The notes: generated by a model not told the origin, from the sequence alone. Counted from the first letter of the stretch, positions 11,379 to 24,217 are shown. The stretch: 64,000 bases of DNA from Akebia trifoliata (GCA_017979445.1 CM030716.1:17317443-17381442), one strand, 5' to 3'. Numbers and translations: made by a program.

Positions 11379-12580
11379 TGGGACTATCGTTGTTCTTTCC
11401 ACCGGAGTTAATATTAATCTTATTTTTACCTTACTTGTGGGGCAAGTAGGGGATCGAACCCAAAAGAAAGGGGAAGCATAGTTAAACTAAGAGGATAAAA
11501 TTCATTTCAACCAAATGGGATTAAAACTATTTTTCTTTGTATTTTTGAACTTATCAAAAAGATTTAAAGTTACTAAAAAATTAACCAAAGTAAATGAAGT
11601 GAAAAAGCAAGTAAACTTATGAAATTGAAACACCGTTGGAGGTGGATCTACCTAGAACATGTTGATGAGCAATTCATAATCTCTAACCTTTTTATAACTC
11701 AATCGTAAGGGCTTGATGTTAACTCCTTAGATCGAAAAGTTTAGCAAATGAAATCAAATGAGGGAACAAAAACAAAGTAGAATTCCCTGAATTTCATAGT
11801 ACCAATTATCTAGTTTAAGCATACTTTATCTTGATCTAATCTAAGCATAAAGTATATATATATTAAAAATAAAATGTACAATAAATCTTAAAGAGAACTC
11901 ATGAGCATTTTAAATAAATAAAAAATGCATGAAACTAGAAACAACACAAGAACTTGCCCTAGATTTTTCCACTCTCCAATGGAGGGGAATTTAGCCTAAT
12001 GTCATTGCAAGAGAGGGAAGATAAAAGATGAAAGAACTTTTCTTCATTTCATGGAGAAACTTACAAATTCTTCTTCATCTATTTCTTACAAAATTATTTA
12101 GCAAAAAAGAAAATAACTATAAGATAAAAATACAAAAATATAAGAGAAGAGGCTAAGAGCCTTAGATTAAAGGAGTCTTGGATGAGAGAACCAATAGAGA
12201 CCTTTTCTCTAGAGATTGAGGCTCTATTTATAGAAAAAAAAATGTGTGTAAAAGAGTCCAAAAGTAGCTTCCACTTTTCTTTGCACAAAAAGACAAAAGA
12301 TGAGAGCATGAGTTAAGGATTATGACATTCCAAAGTGGGCTCAAATGCTTTTGTTTTGAGATTTTGATTCCAAAATGTTGATTTTCTGCACAAGAAACAT
12401 ACGCAATTAGATTTATCTAGTAAATGAATTTATTTATATAGAATTAAGCCTAATTAACATGCAACATGGTGTTTCGAGGCTTATCATAATTATTACCTTA
12501 ATACGGAGAAATAGAGACAAAAATTAAGATAAATGTCTGGGAAACATGCGTATAATTCAATGTTTCGAGACACTCATCAC
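11379..12580. mobile_element. Unclassified 1.2-kb insertion in the G1 integrase
   Basis: The hexamer ATATGG occurs directly before it (11373-11378) and at its right edge (12581-12586). Removing the insertion plus one copy restores the VYGM reading frame, so this is a real insertion with a 6-bp (or shorter) target duplication. It begins TGGGACTATCG and ends CACTCATCAC, with no obvious terminal inverted repeats. Near its left end is AGGGGATCGAACCC. GTTTCGAG is repeated near its right end (12470 and 12562). It has no recognisable ORF. A TRIM-like or truncated element is possible. Confidence 0.7.
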
Positions 12581-12586
12581 ATATGG

Positions 12587-12998
12587 AATGAAAGCAGTCT
12601 TACCCGTTGAGGTTAAGATTCCCTCCCTCTGAATTTTAAAGGAAGTAGAGTTGGATGAAACGACATGGATTCAAGCTCGGTTTGATCAATTGAATCTGAT
12701 AGGGGATAAATGTCTTGTAGCTATTTGTCATGGGCAAATTTACTAATGACAAATCTCCCATGCTTACAAAAAGAAGGTCAAACCTTGAAATTTCTCATCA
12801 GGAAACCTTGTATTGAAATTTTTTTTACTGATTCAAGAAGATGTTAGAGAGAAATTCATACCAAACTACGAGGGACTATTCATTGTGCAAAAGTTAATGA
12901 CATGAGGAGTTCTAATTCTTATAGAAATGGACGGATAAGTCTTTCCTCAACTGATCAATGCTGATACTATCAAGAAATATTATACCTGAGATCTAATC
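12587..12998 (+). pseudogene. G1 integrase C-terminal part
   Basis: This continues the G1 integrase after the 1.2-kb insertion: AVLPVEVKIPSL, then a QLNLI block (near 12685), a chromodomain-like beta-barrel remnant, and a final IKKYYT at about 12970-12990. Several stops interrupt it. This marks the end of pol in G1. The following 250 bases (13000-13251) are A-rich and show no gene. Confidence 0.8.
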
Positions 12999-13251
12999 CT
13001 AAGATGACGAAAAGCCATCTTTGCTATCTTAAAAATAATTATCCAACCCTAGTCAGTCATTTTGGGCCATCATGTTCATTTCTTAACCTAAGACTAGGGC
13101 GAGTCAACATAAGAAAACAAAAAAAAATAAAAAACAAAAAAACCAAAACATCAAAGTACTCCTGACCCGCATGAAGATAAATTGTGAATGACTAAAAATA
13201 CAAAAAAAAAATTAAAAAGTAAAAAATTGGACACTTGATCTCGAGCTCACC

Positions 13252-15020
13252 TGAAAGCGCCCTCGATCCGCGGGGTGCGCGGATCCGCTTTTGACCCTTG
13301 AGGTTTGGGAGTCGCCACCTAGTTATTGTGGTCTAGGAACCAAATTGACTCTAACATGGATAAAAAGAACTAATCTACTATAAAAAATCTGAATTCGGGG
13401 ATCAAGTTACGGGGTTGGAAGGTGTTAGGCACCAACCCCGCCCGACGAATGCCGGTCTCTACTTATCCCAAATAGATCTACATTGCTAATGATAAACCTA
13501 GATTAAAAATAAATAAAAAATTTACCTTTGATCTGCAAAAGTGTTATTCCCTCAGATCTGGTTAGAATAGCTCCTTGTACCGTACTCCTTACTTTGTTAT
13601 ATCTCCGGATCTGATTTCTGATTTCCGAGGCAAGGTATCTCCTTCTTGGATCTGGATGCTTTGAATTTGTTGTGGATTTTTGGGGTGTTTTTGAAAGGTT
13701 TCTAGGTATTTTTTAGGTTAAAATCGGAGTAGGGGTGTTAGGGAAGGAGTTGGGGCTCCAAAATTAGGGTTTTGGGGAGGTTGTGGAGGCTTCTTCACCT
13801 ACTTTTTCTAGGATTTTTTCTTTGATACGAAAATAGGGTGTGAGCACCTCTATTTATAGATGTTTTTAGGGGTTGATTTGGATAGAGTTAGTGTTTAATT
13901 AGAGATCTTTTAATTAGAGTTGTGTTTTGGTTAAAATTGTTTTAGGTAGAATTGTTTTTAAGTTAGAACTGTTTTAGGTAGAATTGTGTTTTAATTCAAA
14001 TTGTTTTAGGTGGAATTGTTTTTTAGTTAGAACTCTATTAGATAGAGTTATTATTTAATTAGATCTCTATTATGACTTTTGGTCTTATTTGATTGACTTT
14101 TAATGTTTTGACTTTAGTCTTAATTGATTGACTTTTAATATCTTGACTTCAGTCTTGCTTAATTGACTTTAATTTTGACTTCAGTCTCATTTGATTGACT
14201 TTAATACCTTGACCTTAGCCTTGCTTGATTGACTTTAAATTTTTGGAGAACCCCCTCCATTATTTCTTTAATTCTTTGGACCCCCAAATGGAGGGGTCCT
14301 TAAAGAAATATCCCACGAACCCTCAACAATTTTGCCTGAGAGTCCGATTAATCGATTTTTTAGATTCAAAATTTTAAATTAATTTCATTAATGTTTCACT
14401 TTAATTATTTAATGTTTTATTTATTAATTTCGAATTTTTTAATTATGAAAATTGTGAAATTACCATTTTACCCCCGGAGAGGACTTTTCACGTTTTAAGT
14501 CGGTTTTTAATGTTCTAGGATGTTTTAGAATCGGTTTTTCGTAAGGAATTCAATGGAGATATTAGTTTTTGTTATTTATGAAATTTTTTGTGTGAAATGG
14601 TTGTGAACTTTATGAGGGGTATTTTCGTAATTTTGTCAAATTCTGTTAAAATTGTTGAAATGATTTATTTGGTTCCGATTTGTCATTTTATGTGTTCGAA
14701 TGGGTTTTTCCTAAGCGTAACGTAGGCTCTAGGGTTGTTTTGAGGTTAGGGGTATTTTGGTAATTTGATAATTTTTTAGTGATTTTTATCGTGAAGCTTC
14801 TTTTTGATCTGCAAGATGATGATTTCTATGTTTCTGGGGTCGTATTTTCCTAGCGTAGCGTGGTTTCTAAGGTTTTGTCAATTCGAGATACCTCATCTGG
14901 ATTTCTGAAACAAATCTGGTAACAAAGTAAAGCAATGGAATACACATCCATCATTGGGAATCCTTGCGATCGGGTTGACGAGTTGATTAATCAGGCGGAT
15001 GCAAAAATGGGGTGTCTACA
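13252..15020 (-). mobile_element. Solo LTR of the A/B Tat family
   Basis: A single 1769-bp LTR on the minus strand, from TGTAGACACCCC (at 15020) to GGGCGCTTTCA (at 13252). It is flanked by perfect 5-bp duplications TCACC (13247-13251 and 15021-15025). An internal TATA-like TATAAATAG reads on the minus strand near 13850-13862. Its sequence is closer to the LTRs of element B than to those of A. A solo LTR with intact duplications arises by recombination between the two LTRs of a former full element. Confidence 0.93.
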
Positions 15021-15025
15021 TCACC

Positions 15026-15360
15026 CAAATTTTCAACCTAAACAAGTTCCAAAGATGTTGAGAAGAGACATAGATCACATTTTCAAAATAAAAATAAACA
15101 AACCCCATGTCTAACCCACTTTAGACAGATACAAACCTTAACCTTTTTGTATGTTTCCACTACCCTTAACCTAAGCCAACGTTTCGTCCCACCAAAAGTC
15201 ATTTTAGATTAAGGAATGTTCTAAAGCATCACAATAACGATGGCAGCACCAATGATCTTGTAACTTGAGTCGGACATCAAGTCTTATTAGTCGTTGGAAG
15301 ACTCGAGAGGGGAATCCGGATAGGATATTTAAAAAAAAACAGAACGTCTTGAAGCGTAGA
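15026..15360 (+). other. G1 post-integrase sequence between two solo LTRs
   Basis: About 335 bases of non-coding sequence from G1, between the solo LTRs at 13252-15020 and 15361-18531. It ends in the GTAGA duplication (15356-15360). I see no gene in it. Confidence 0.5.
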
Positions 15361-18300
15361 TGTAACACCCCAAACTTTTAATTCGTATCTCGAGGAAAAA
15401 TAAATAGTGGAATTTTAAGAAAATCTTGAAAGTGGGATTTAGGGGTAAAAAACTTTAGGATGTTTCTGATCATTTTAATGGAATCTGACCTCACCATTAG
15501 ATTCAAAATGATCGAAAAACATAGTTTAGCCTGTAAGCACGCTCAAATGCGAGTCCGAATATAAAAGTTGCAAAATCCTCGATTACCGGGTCGGACCAGG
15601 TTAAAACAATGACTTTTTATTAGAGTAATAATTTTTAAAATTCGATCATACCATTAGGTTCATAACGAAAAATTATTCAACATAGACTATTTATTTATCA
15701 TTTTTGGAGATCAGGAAGTCGAATTATCGCCAAAAACGAAAACGACATCAAGTTTAGGGGTCACCTCAGGCCAAAAATGTAAATTTTTGTTAGAGATAAA
15801 ATTTGTAGAAATTGACTACACCATTAGATCCGGAACAAAAAATTAGGCGAAATAGAGTATTCATTCGTCAGTTTTGAAGTCCGGATGATCAAGTTATCAT
15901 CGATCGAAACAATTGACAAAATACCGAATTCTTCCCACATTTTATTTAAATAATAATTTTAATTTTTTTTTATATGTCATCTTCCCCAACGCGTCCATAC
16001 GGCCGAGACATATAAAAAAAACGAATTTTTTTTTTTCTCTTCGATCTTCAATCTCAGATCTCTCACAAACGGCTCGCCGTCGACGACCGACGCAGAAGGG
16101 AGAAATGTCCGCAGCTTCGACATCTACAAAACCCACCCAACCTTTCTTCGTTTCACTTTCTATTTCACCCGATATCGTCAAAAATCAGTCGTATTTGGAT
16201 ACGGAAATTTTGAAACTTTGACCTCGGATTTCGTCCGTTTCGGGGTCAAACCGTTTTCCGACGCAGAAGGGAGAAACGTCCGCAGCCTCATTCTCTACAT
16301 AACCCAACCAAATTCCTTTCGTTTTCTCGCCTTTTTCACCCCGTATAATCCAAAATCAGCCGTATTTTTATATGGAGATTTCGTAACTTCAACCTCGATT
16401 TTCATCAATTTCGGGGTCAAACCGTCTTTCATCGTAGAAGGGAGAAGAGACGAGCACATCGAGATTTTCGAAACTACCAGATCGATTTCAAAAATCAGCC
16501 GCTTCGAAATTCGAGTCTATCTCGATTTCCGCGCCAATCGTCTCGCTTTCCGCACACACGCTTCAATCATCTCGCCTAGAGATTGTAAGGAACTCTCAAT
16601 TTCTATTAGTAATCGTAGATTGTGAAAATTGCATTTAGGATTTTATTAAAAATTTGTGGTGAGTTTCCAAAATATAGAATTCTTATGTTATTTAAAAATT
16701 CACGCCAGAAATTGCATGTTTGATATGTTTAATTGTATTTTTAACAAATTATACGTGGGTAGGATATTTTATCGGGTTATTTCTGCCAGTTGGGTCCTGT
16801 GCACCGCTTGGACCCTGTTTTAATATGAGTTTTGTATTTTTTTCGAGATTTTTGATAGAAATGAATTTCATAGTTAGAAAAACGATTTACTATTCAATTA
16901 ACTCATGTTGAGTTGATGAATATCAGAAAATAGATGTTTTATTGAAGAGATTGAAAATTGTAAAAATCAGAAAAAGGGAAAAAATGTATGAAACGGTAAA
17001 ATGTCAGAGTCACACCCGAGGGGTGATGTCTGCATTTTACGTTATTGTGTTGTGTGTAGGTTGGTGAACAGATATCCAGGGATAATATTATTGGTTGCAT
17101 GTTTATTTCCTTTCTGTTAGCGCGAGGCGCTGTTTACGTTTCCGTTATGTTATTTATTTTAGGCCGGGTGGCTATACTTGCATGGTAGGAAACTGGATAT
17201 CCATTCTCAACCTTGTATTGTTAATTTCTCTTTTGTTTTCAAATGAAAATAATATACATATGTAGTTATTTTGTGAGTTGTTAAAGAGTTTGTGAATGCC
17301 TGAAGGGATAGTGCGTCATATCATCCGGAGTGGTGTACTATCTTGGGATGTACAGTATGGACCACCATGCTCATACGTGGTATGGGACGCGTATGAGAAT
17401 GGAGTCACAACTGGAATCCGGGTTTATTCCTCTCTATCTTTACCAGTGAACTTGTAATGTAAATGTGGTCGTATACGAATGGTTTGTATATTTGGGAATC
17501 ACATGCACGCCTGATAGGCATAGACGAAGATGATTAGTCAGTGATCACTAACAATCTATAGTAGTCGAACGTTCTGACACATTGAAAAGAGACCCATTGC
17601 TTACGGTCACGTCAAACGGCCAGCCTGAGCCGGATAAATGGTCAACCAAGCGTGGTAAGTGCAGCGACCGACCACAAAATCAGGAACTAAAAACAGAGAA
17701 GAATTGTAACATTATGTCCCGACTGGGAGCGATCCAGTCGTGAATCCCAACTCTCTAATTCCAATACTCCACCATTGTATATTATGTATCTGTTGTTTAT
17801 TTTGATATATAAAATGAAATCCATGTTTATTATTTCCCTTTGATCAATTAGATTTGTATAAAAAGATAATGTTATAGTGAGTACTTGCTGATCGATGTAA
17901 TGTGAGTTTTAAAATGTTTAGTTGTTCATCCCTGGTTATATGTACCAGTTAATCGTAATTCTTCTGTAAAACTTTGACTATTTTAAAATGATTCAGTATG
18001 CTTATTCGTTCATGTTAGGAGGGATTATTGGCAGAAATTGTTTGTTTTCCTACTGGGTAACCATTGTTACTCACCCTTTCTTTCTCCATTTTTTTAGTTT
18101 CAGATCTGAAGTTTGGCGAGGCAAGTATAGAGTACGAATGAGGATCATCTGGTTGGTCAGATAGACAACTAGAGTTCGTCACCTGGTAAGTACTAAGGCT
18201 ATACCCCTTACTGGTGTCAATTCCCCCAGGTAGTTTTATGGATTCTGTCTTGAGTGTTAGGAATTCTGTTAGAGTGAGAAATTTTATATAATCCTGTATT

Positions 18301-18531
18301 CTGGTTATTCTTCAGCACTCTGATCTTTCGTACGTTATTAGACGTGTATAAGCTTTCGCTAGTATTATATTTTGTATATGTATGCAGGATTGTATGTCGT
18401 TTATCAGGTGCAGGTTGAACGCCTTGGAATGCTAACATAAACAGAGGAGACCATGCCGAAATTTCGAGGTGCCACTTAGTACCTCGAGATCTGACATGAG
18501 GATTTGTGTTAGCATTCGGCGGGGCGCCACA
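15361..18531 (+). mobile_element. 3.2-kb solo LTR of a second family (L2)
   Basis: It starts TGTAACACCCC and ends GGGGCGCCACA, and is flanked by perfect GTAGA duplications (15356-15360 and 18532-18536). No internal region is present, so it is a solo LTR. TGTAACACCC starts are common in plant gypsy LTRs, so plus is the likelier strand. It contains about 160-172-bp tandem repeats upstream (ACCATTAG at 15493, 15650, 15820) and downstream (GCAGAAGGGAGAAA at about 16089 and 16262, GTAGAAGGGAGAAG at about 16434). Frames of 102 and 135 residues at 15913-16625 come from these repeats and match nothing I know. A second, inverted copy begins at 63097. Confidence 0.9.
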
Positions 18532-18536
18532 GTAGA

Positions 18537-19669
18537 GTAGTCGATCTTGTAGCTCAACTTGAGTTGTTGAACCACAAGAAGTCATCAACAAAATCGAGAG
18601 GAGAATCTAAATCGATCACTCAAGAAAAAATACTACTACAAGAGTAGAGTCGTCAATCTCGCAGCTCAACTTGAATCACTAAGCCACAAAAACACAAAAA
18701 CTCCAAGTAAGAATTGTAATGTAAAAAATTCAAAAAAATGCAAGCATAACTTGAAAGGACATAATGAAAATTCAAAAGGGCGCTATGAGTAAAAAAATCA
18801 AACTATAGCAAGATCAAAGCCACCGGTATAATGAAAATCCAAAATGGCGTCAATACGCAAAAATGTAAAAATTGGGTCTGGTGAAAATCATAATTGGCAC
18901 TATGGGCAATAAGGGAAAAAAATAAAATAAAATAAAATAAATAATAACAAACAAAAAAAATGAAAATGAACTCTTGGCCCGCATGACTATAAACTGTGAA
19001 TAACAAAATTTTTATCAAAATCCCAAATCCTACACTCAATCGATATTCAACAAGTACTGAGGCAATGGGGATGATTCTAAAATAGTCTAAAAGCTACTGA
19101 TATGTATATCCTCTATAATTGGCAAAAATACATAAATCATTGAAGTACTAAATGTCTTTCGAAAAAGTTTTCATGTTTTGGATCTATAATATCTATTCGA
19201 CAAAGACAAATCACAAAAATTCAAACATTTTCAAAACTACTATTTTGACCAATGATGAAAAATATGAAATTTATTTAAACTTTATGTTTTTAAAACAATA
19301 AATACACCTGAGGCCAAGTAAGTACAAAAACTATTTTCTTTTTATTTCAAATTCTTAAAAACTTCACAATTTACTTTTGCAAACAAAAAGAAAATACAAA
19401 AAATGTATTGTACCAATCACTTGTCTCGACGAGAAATGAAGAAAGAATCAAGTCTCTCTTCCAATGTACGAATTTGGATGGTTTACCCTACCATCACCAT
19501 CTCAGCGTCTGAAGCATCACGACTTGCCAGGTAAGACACAAAAGCATCAAAACAAGGACCTTTAGCAAAATTCTCTCATAGATCATCAATTTTTGTCCTC
19601 AAGATAGAAGACTCTTCGTTCCTTAAAGTCCATGGGCCATGAGTCCATGGGCCAAATGAAGGTCATGGG
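18537..19669 (+). other. G1 3' non-coding region
   Basis: No gene seen. There is an imperfect duplication of a block with GTCGATCTTGTAGCTCAACT (18539) and GTCGTCAATCTCGCAGCTCAACTTGAA-type sequence (18650). A-rich stretches follow. It lies between the end of integrase and the antisense ORF of G1. Confidence 0.45.
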
Positions 19670-20782
19670 TCATTTTGTTATAGCAAAAGGGGGTATTTTC
19701 AAGCATTGGGCCCTTAAGCCATATCTTAATCGATCAATATGGCAAAGCAATTCCATAAAAAAAGAAAGAACAGTCGAAATTGAAGGTTGGAAGATGCCTA
19801 ACCAAGATATCTCATCATAGGGCATATATTGCAAACCTTTGAACCAACCCAACTTGTTACCAGAATGAACATAAGCTCTTTTTTGTTCATCAAAACCACT
19901 AGATCGACATAGACATTGAAAGGGTGACTAATGGTTGTGACGGAAGCCAAATAATCAAGGAACCAAAATTGCACAAAAAGGAAAGTCAACTATAATCACA
20001 ATGCTTCAAAATTTAAAATAGACAAAATGAGGACCTTATCTAGAACAATGGAGCACACCCATGATACACTCGTTCTATCCCGCTCGAGCAAGCCGTGAGG
20101 GATAATAGGTATCCCTTAAAAGCAGATAAACAAGTTTGAAACCTTGTCGAACTTGGTCGAGCACGCTTATCAAAGTCAGATTCACATACTCATCGTTTCG
20201 AGTGAATAAGAGTTGATTCACCACTACAAGGGTCAAAATGTCAAACCCAGATAGGGAGTCCATGTCCTCAAGCCACCTAAGCAAAAAGACCTTAGAAACC
20301 TTGAGAAGATTCAAATTCCCATCGATCCGCTCTAATTATTGTTTTGGGACCCAAAAGAACCCCGACACCTCTTTTTTATAGCTTTAACGCAATGGTGGTG
20401 TGACCACCCAAAGTGATTGGCAGAAGTCAAGAATGCGTTCAAACTCCTCAACCATAGGAGTCTTCTCCTTATCGCCAAAACGAAACAAATTGAGCTTTGT
20501 GATCCAAAATCCCATAAAAGCTTCTATCAAATCCCACATAATGGTAACCTTCGACCCAAACTTATTAAAGTCCAACCTAACCTTCTCTTCATGAGTCACA
20601 GAGTTAAGCCATTGATGCAAAAATGGGTTTACAATGGCGTACCTTTTGAGATTTGGAAGGTTGAGACCACCTTCCAGAACAGGAGATGAACTTCTGACCG
20701 CAAGATCGAAATTGGCTAAATGTTCCAATGCATGAGTAGATTCCATTGATGCCCTAGAATGGGTGAAAACTTTTGAAATCAT
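19670..20782 (-). pseudogene. Broken antisense extra ORF of Tat element G1
   Basis: Minus-strand coding sequence opposite to the G1 polyprotein, between integrase and 3' LTR. The first piece (20384-20782, 132 codons) contains LHQWLNSVTHEEKV, a WDLIEAFMGFW block and LFRFGDKEKTPMVEEFERIL. Further pieces follow at 20075-20314 and 19670-19989, the latter with a YMPYDEISW block. The order of aromatic-rich blocks resembles plant proteins of the DUF7745 / plant-mobile-domain type. Antisense extra ORFs at this position are described for Tat elements. Frame breaks make it non-functional here. The domain name is from memory and needs a profile search. Confidence 0.6.
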
Positions 20783-21738
20783 GAAAGAAAATTAAAAATG
20801 AGGTTATGTTGGGTAAAAAGCTAAGGAGAAAAAGTTCTGGTCCTTACATAAAGTACGGATTGAACTGGATAAAAATCAAATAGTCCGTATATAAAGCATA
20901 GACCAATCAAAATTTGTGTAGTCTGTGCTATATGCAAGGACCAATACATTCAACTTTCTTTGTATTATGCTTGAACTAATGCATGGGGGTCCCTCATTCG
21001 ATTTTACCAACTCCAAGCCCCGATTACTCAATTATAGTTACAACAGATCTATTAAGACCCCAATACCCCAATCATGTTCATCTGGGGGTGTCTAAGGTCT
21101 TGATCACACCAAAAAAACCTTTGTGGGCCCAAACATCTTGAAACACGCACTTAGACATTTGGGAGGCCCGAAGATACCATCAAAGCTTTACGAGGCTCTA
21201 ATCACATGATTGAGGCCTATTGAGGCCCAAATTCTTACAACACGTGACTCAGAGACCCCAATCAAGAAAAGGGCCAACTAAAAATCTTAGAGACTCGCAT
21301 ACTCACATTCTAAAGGCCTTATAATTTTACAAGGGATCTCGTCCTGACAAATCCAAAACAAAATAAACATCAGTATATATAAAAATCAAAATGAGTTATA
21401 CAATGAGTACAAAAAAAAAAAAAAAAGTAAAACAAAAAAAAAATAATATTTTTGTAAAAGTTTAATTCAGATTGCCTAAGACTCGTTAGAAAACTCCTGT
21501 TTCAAAGTTTTTTATTATCAAACTATCACAAAATCGAGTCTTCACACAAGATTCACACCACGAAGTGAAGGAATTCGAAAGGCTCACCCTATCAGACCCC
21601 GTGTTTGGGTAGCTACTTCTTGTCATCAAATCCGTCAAACTAAATCGGTATTTTTAAAACTTGTCTAAGTAAACTCCTTGAGCCAGTACAAATAAGGGTT
21701 TCATCTATTCTTTACAATTTTTTGCACACAATTCCTGC
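20783..21738 (+). other. G1 3' non-coding region before the polypurine tract
   Basis: No gene seen. It is rich in short words such as GAGGCCC and CCCCAAT on the plus strand (21000-21320), with A-tracts at 21410-21450. It leads into the polypurine tract of G1. Confidence 0.45.
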
Positions 21739-21750
21739 AAAGAGGGAAAA
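21739..21750 (+). other. Polypurine tract of G1
   Basis: AAAGAGGGAAAA immediately precedes the LTR start C-TGTAGACACC, as in elements A and B. This supports the plus-strand orientation of G1. Confidence 0.75.
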
Positions 21751-21751
21751 C

Positions 21752-23454
21752 TGTAGACACCTAAATTTGACCAGACCCTCAATGCGAATTGTCCCAAAAA
21801 TTAGAATGGGCCCCAAGGCCCAAATCTTAAAAAAATCTAATATATTTTGTCATTTTCTTTCAATAAATGGCCCATGACCCTACTCACGTGGCCCACGGAC
21901 CAAAAACCCACCTCACAACTCCTTTACACTTCTCAACCCATCCTAACCCTAATCCAAATCAACTCAAATATTATACCTATTCAACCCACTATCCAACTAT
22001 CATATCCAAGCCCAATCATTCTACCCAAACCCAAGCCCATTGGACTCAACCTATCACCATACTTATTCAACTCACTACCCAAGTCCAATTCTCAATCCAA
22101 CCCAAATATCATAATCAATCACCCAATATCAACAAGGTGGGACACATGTCACCACCTCAACTCACCTCCCTCATCCAATTACTGACCCCCATCACTTTTT
22201 TCTAAAATACCATCTACCCACATCTCAACCCATACTTTTTTCTAACCTACCCTCATTATTCTTTACAAACCCATCTTCACAAACCAAACTCACACCCCTC
22301 ATCTCCAATCAAACACTTATTATCTCCAATCAACTTATCTAAATATCTAATCTTTACCCATTTTGGACACATGTCACCACATCCTTCACCCTCCCAAAAC
22401 CTAATCAACTAATCCCTTACACAATCCATTCTTCTAACCTAAACTCACTCCATTCAACTCACCTAATACTCAATCAACAAATCATTTCCTTACACCCTCA
22501 TTCTATTAACTAAATACAACTTCTTTTCACCTTACCTAACACTCCATGAAAATGAGTTGAAAGATCCAACTCATTTGGATCACAAATAATTTACTTATAC
22601 CCCCTTCTACAAATACTCTTTTATCACCCTCAATTTACACACACCCATTTCACAAACCTCACACCATTCTATTCTTTTTCATCACTTCATCCCATTTTAC
22701 CCCTAAAAATCACCTTTAAACTCTTATAAGATCCCCTCATTTTTCAACACAATCCATTCATCATGCAAAAACTCCCAAGACTTAAAGAATCACTCTCTAT
22801 ATTAAACTACAATACTTTCTAAAATCACTCTCAACTCATAACCCCCTCTCATAATATCTATACCTACAACTCTCAATTATCAAAAGTCTAACTCCTAATA
22901 CCACGATCAAGTCAAGGAAGCACATCTCTTGAAGGTTAAAGAAGGTTAAGAAGATTAATGTGGATTTTGGACAAAAGAGAAATACTCTCTCTCGCCATTC
23001 TCTCCCCTCCAACTTTCTCTTTTCTACTTCTTTCATTTCTCTATACTTATGCACACACCACAAAAGATTTGAGTCATAGAATGACCCATTTTTCAATAAG
23101 GAGATCCTCAACAATTTAAACCAATATCAAGGTCCCTCGCACTTGAGGGCACATATCAGATATTTTCGACTTTTCTTTTTTATTTTATTTTTAGAATGAC
23201 TGAATCCGAGATTACCACCAACAGTGGAAGGAGTAAAGTACCTAACACCTTTTCTATTCCCTAATATGGACCCTTTACTTAGATCCAAGGTTGGACCAAT
23301 GGACCTTATCCGTATGGGAGTCACTAGATGCAAAAAAAATAATTAAAAAAAAAAAATCACGAGTAACCATTCACATCTTTTTGCAAAATGAATGATGATG
23401 ACTCCAAAACCCAAAGTGGTAGAGATATTTGAAAATGAAAATCTCATATCCACA
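21752..23454 (+). repeat. 3' LTR of Tat element G1
   Basis: It begins TGTAGACACCTAAATTTG after the polypurine tract and ends near CATATCCACA. Bases 21850-22750 are strikingly C/A-rich on this strand and poor in G, with many CCCA and CTAACC words, giving open frames in two registers that are not genes. The segment at 23200-23330 (ACCTAACACC, GGGAGTCACTA) corresponds to the GTTAGGCACC and GAGTCGCCACC motifs near the ends of the other Tat LTRs. The right border is inferred by comparison with the solo LTR 25433-27448. Confidence 0.75.
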
Positions 23455-23687
23455 ATACCCATAGATAATATCCAAATGGGTTGGTTTGACAACTCATACC
23501 TTAGGTTGAATGGTGGTTAAGTTATGAGGTATGATTTTTTAGTTAAAAGAATGGTTAGAGTGTTTACACTGAATCAATTACTTTTGGAACTCTTTAAAGA
23601 TCTTCATTTTACTTGTTTTGCTCATTAAATTTACATTGAAACCTCTTCCTTGGATGTTCTTTAATTCTACAAATCTACTTTTTTTTA

Positions 23688-24198
23688 AGGTTTAAAATGG
23701 GTCGGGTTCAAGCTAGATATGTGTATATTCATATCCAAAATTTTTTATCATGGTCTAGATCTAGATCCAAATCGGATCCTACTAGCTCAAATCATATCTA
23801 ATTTTTTGTTTCATTAAAAATCATATCTGGATCCGACTGAATTAATTGATTCAGGTCGGATAATTTCAAACATTTTAAAAAATGATTAAAAGTGTGGTTT
23901 AAATGTGACTTAAACTCAAGACTTCTCCCTTTTTAAAAAGATACCTTGACCACTACACCCAACACTTATTTATTGATGAAAAATAACATGAAAAATATAA
24001 AAATATAACATCCAAAGTAATATATCATTCGGATATAGAGATGGATCCATATCTGACCTGTATTCAACTCAGGTTAAAGGACATCAACCCATATCCGACT
24101 CATATTTTAATTCAAATATACTTAAACGAACCAAATCTACTAAAATCATATTCAGATGACTCAGATTTCAGGTAAAATTTGACCCATTTTAAGTCCTA
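23688..24198. mobile_element. Possible inverted-repeat element (MITE-like)
   Basis: The left end reads TTTAAAATGGGTCGGGTT and the right end, reversed, TTAAAATGGGTCAAATTTTA. The shared TTAAAATGGGTC core suggests terminal inverted repeats around a 0.5-kb AT-rich insert. I found no convincing target duplication, so borders are approximate. Confidence 0.45.
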
Positions 24199-24217
24199 CC
24201 TCTTCTACCCATTCTAA

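Noticed and set aside
11440..11475. tRNA-like sequence GGGGATCGAACCC
   Set aside because: Only a B-box-like word is present. There is no cloverleaf or A box, so no tRNA gene is called.
15913..16625. Two open frames (102 and 135 codons) that could be a small gene
   Set aside because: They lie inside the L2 LTR and follow its 172-bp tandem repeats. No domain, and homologous periods repeat the same residues.
21847..22205. Two overlapping 112-codon proline/asparagine-rich frames
   Set aside because: They result from the C/A-rich, G-poor composition of the G1 LTR, which rarely makes stop codons. No start context or domain.
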